Source: Streptomyces sp. Tu6071
Lineage (GTDB): Bacteria > Actinomycetota > Actinomycetes > Streptomycetales > Streptomycetaceae
NCBI RefSeq assembly: GCF_000213055.1
Contig: NZ_CM001165.1
Location: forward strand, 6,036,945 to 6,100,944
DNA: 64,000 nt
Direction of reading: 5' to 3'
This document shows positions 63,601-64,000 of the stretch, piece by piece (position 1 is the stretch's first letter; each line of letters begins with the position of its first letter). The notes beneath the pieces are model-generated. The model was not told the origin of the DNA and did not search any database. It saw only the letters and a list, made by a program, of their open reading frames with translations. The position numbers were made by a program, and so were the translations under genes.

Positions 63601-64000
63601 GTGGGAGAAGAGCTATCTCCTCGCGCAGGAGCGCGAGATGCTCGGCCTCTACGTCTCCGACCACCCGCTCTTCGGCCTGGAGCACGTCCTCTCGGACAAG
63701 GCGGACGCGGGGATCGGGCAGCTCACGGGCGGCGACTTCGGCGACGGCGCCGTCGTCACGGTCGGCGGCATCATCTCCGGCCTCCAGCGCAAGATGACCA
63801 AGCAGGGCAACGCGTGGGCGATCGCCACGGTGGAGGACCTCGCGGGCTCCATCGAGTGCATGTTCTTCCCGGCCACGTACCAGCTCGTCTCGACCCAGCT
63901 CGTCGAGGACACCGTCGTCTTCGTCAAGGGCCGGCTCGACAAGCGCGAGGACATCCCGCGCCTCGTCGCGATGGAGATGCAGGTCCCCGACCTCTCCCAC
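60692..64000 (+). CDS. dnaE: DNA polymerase III alpha subunit DnaE (partial, C-terminus beyond window)
   Basis: Replicative polymerase subunit, 1103 residues seen without a stop. The PHP domain starts HLHVHTQYSLLDG with SDHGNLHGAYDFF. The polymerase catalytic Asp triad is in PGRGSAAGSIVAYA and PDVDIDFDERRR (about residues 415-430). The FNKAHSSAYG fingers motif and the clamp-binding QFDLFGG (about 943) are present. An OB fold (VVTVGGIISGLQRKMT) follows near the end. The GTG at 60692 follows GGAGG at six bases. Only the last stretch, probably 70-80 residues, is missing. The reading frame is continuous; no intein was seen. Confidence 0.98.
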   Translation, partial: MSAKTPFTHLHVHTQYSLLDGAARLKDMFQACNEMGMTHIAMSDHGNLHGAYDFFHQAKKAGVTPIIGIEAYVAPESRRNKRKIQWGQPHQKRDDVSGSGGYTHKTIWAANSTGLHNLFKLSSDAYAEGWLQKWPRMDKETISQWSEGLIASTGCPSGEVQTRLRLGQPEEALKAAADYQDIFGKDRYFLELMDHGIDIEHRVRDGLLEIGKKLGIPPLVTNDSHYTYAHESVAHDALLCIQTGKNLSDPDRFRFDGTGYYLKTTDEMYAIDSSDAWQEGCRNTLLVAEQIDTTGMFEKRDLMPRFEIPDGFTEITWFQEEVRRGMERRYPAGVPDDRQKQAEYEMDVIIQMGFPGYFLVVADFIMWAKNNGIAVGPGRGSAAGSIVAYAMGITDLDPIEHGLIFERFLNPERISMPDVDIDFDERRRVEVIRYVTEKYGADKVAMIGTYGKIKAKNAIKDSARVLGYPYAMGDRITKAMPADVLGKGIDLDGITNPTHPRYSEAGEVRGMYENEPDVKKVIDTAKGVEGLVRQMGVHAAGVIMSSEPIIDHAPVWVRHTDNVTITQWDYPQCESLGLLKMDFLGLRNLTIMDDAVKMVKSNKGRELDLLAIPLDDPKTYDLLCRGDTLGVFQFDGGPMRSLLRLMKPDNFEDISAVSALYRPGPMGMNSHTNYALRKNGQQEITPIHPELEEPLKEVLGLTYGLIVYQEQVQKAAQIVAGYSLGEADILRRVMGKKKADELEKNFVLFQAGARKNGYSDEAIQALWDVLVPFAGYAFNKAHSSAYGLVTYWTAYLKANYPAEYMAAVLTSVRDDKDKSAVYLNECRRMGIRVLPPDVNESLANFAAQGDDVILFGLTAVRNVGQNVVDSIIRSRKAKGKYASFPDYLDKVEAVVCNKRTTESLIKAGAFDQLGHTRKGLTAQYEPMIDNVVAVKRKEAEGQFDLFGGMGDDDGKDEPGFGLDVTFGDDEWEKSYLLAQEREMLGLYVSDHPLFGLEHVLSDKADAGIGQLTGGDFGDGAVVTVGGIISGLQRKMTKQGNAWAIATVEDLAGSIECMFFPATYQLVSTQLVEDTVVFVKGRLDKREDIPRLVAMEMQVPDLSH

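Noticed and set aside
60695..64000. A minus-strand open frame of about 1100 codons across dnaE
   Set aside because: It is a mirror frame of dnaE caused by high GC at codon positions; its translation is made of short Val/Arg/Leu/Asp runs without motifs, while the plus strand reads as DnaE throughout.

Overview
The window is high-GC actinobacterial DNA that I assign to Streptomyces or a very close relative. The evidence is strong G/C preference at third codon positions, frequent GTG starts, and a complete Streptomyces-type division and cell-wall (dcw) cluster. That cluster carries sepF, sepG and divIVA after ftsZ, and ileS, a TraR/DksA-like gene, lspA and dnaE follow. No prophage, insertion sequence, CRISPR array, rRNA or tRNA was seen. 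Two genes run off the window: a PASTA Ser/Thr kinase at the left edge (its C-terminus is missing) and dnaE at the right edge (its last residues are missing).

Layout. 1-8.2 kb: PASTA kinase, a small acidic hypothetical protein, the thiamine genes thiO-thiS-thiG behind a TPP riboswitch, an FAD reductase, an Rv2175c-type DNA-binding protein, thiE and metF. 8.3-18.5 kb: a low-complexity membrane protein, a CrtI-like oxidoreductase, a membrane protein, a TetR regulator next to an ABC ATPase/YhgE-Pip export pair, a HEPN-domain protein, a methyltransferase and a DUF3040 protein. 18.8-24.7 kb, minus strand: beta-carbonic anhydrase, then a translationally coupled MoxR ATPase / DUF58 / TgpA-type transglutaminase operon. 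24.8-43.5 kb: the dcw cluster rsmH-ftsL-ftsI-murE-murF-mraY-murD-ftsW-murG-ftsQ-ftsZ, then pgeF/ylmD, ylmE, sepF, sepG and divIVA. 43.7-50.2 kb: ileS on the minus strand under a T-box leader, then a TraR/DksA zinc-finger protein, lspA, a pseudouridine synthase and a GNAT enzyme. 50.3-60.6 kb: a Na+/H+ antiporter, an unusual membrane protein with a periplasmic-binding-protein-like ectodomain, an MscS channel, a dienelactone-hydrolase-like protein, a DsbA-like thiol protein with a membrane partner, and a DUF2252 protein. 60.7 kb to the end: dnaE.

How the genes work together. The dcw genes make lipid II (murE, murF, mraY, murD, murG) and build the divisome (ftsL, ftsI, ftsW, ftsQ, ftsZ, sepF, sepG). 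DivIVA drives tip growth. Many junctions are 4-bp ATGA or GTGA overlaps, so translational coupling is expected. RNA-level control is visible in three places: the TPP riboswitch before thiO, a long structured leader before rsmH, and a T-box before ileS.

Most worth a second look: IleS carries a swapped HIGH signature (GxHH) of the kind described for mupirocin hyper-resistant IleRS2; a 43-bp two-tier palindrome lies between DUF2252 and dnaE; a palindrome sits on the likely ftsZ transcription start; a GGGGCTCCGCCCC repeat family sits at gene ends; and an orphan receptor-like fusion is encoded at 52.2-55.2 kb.
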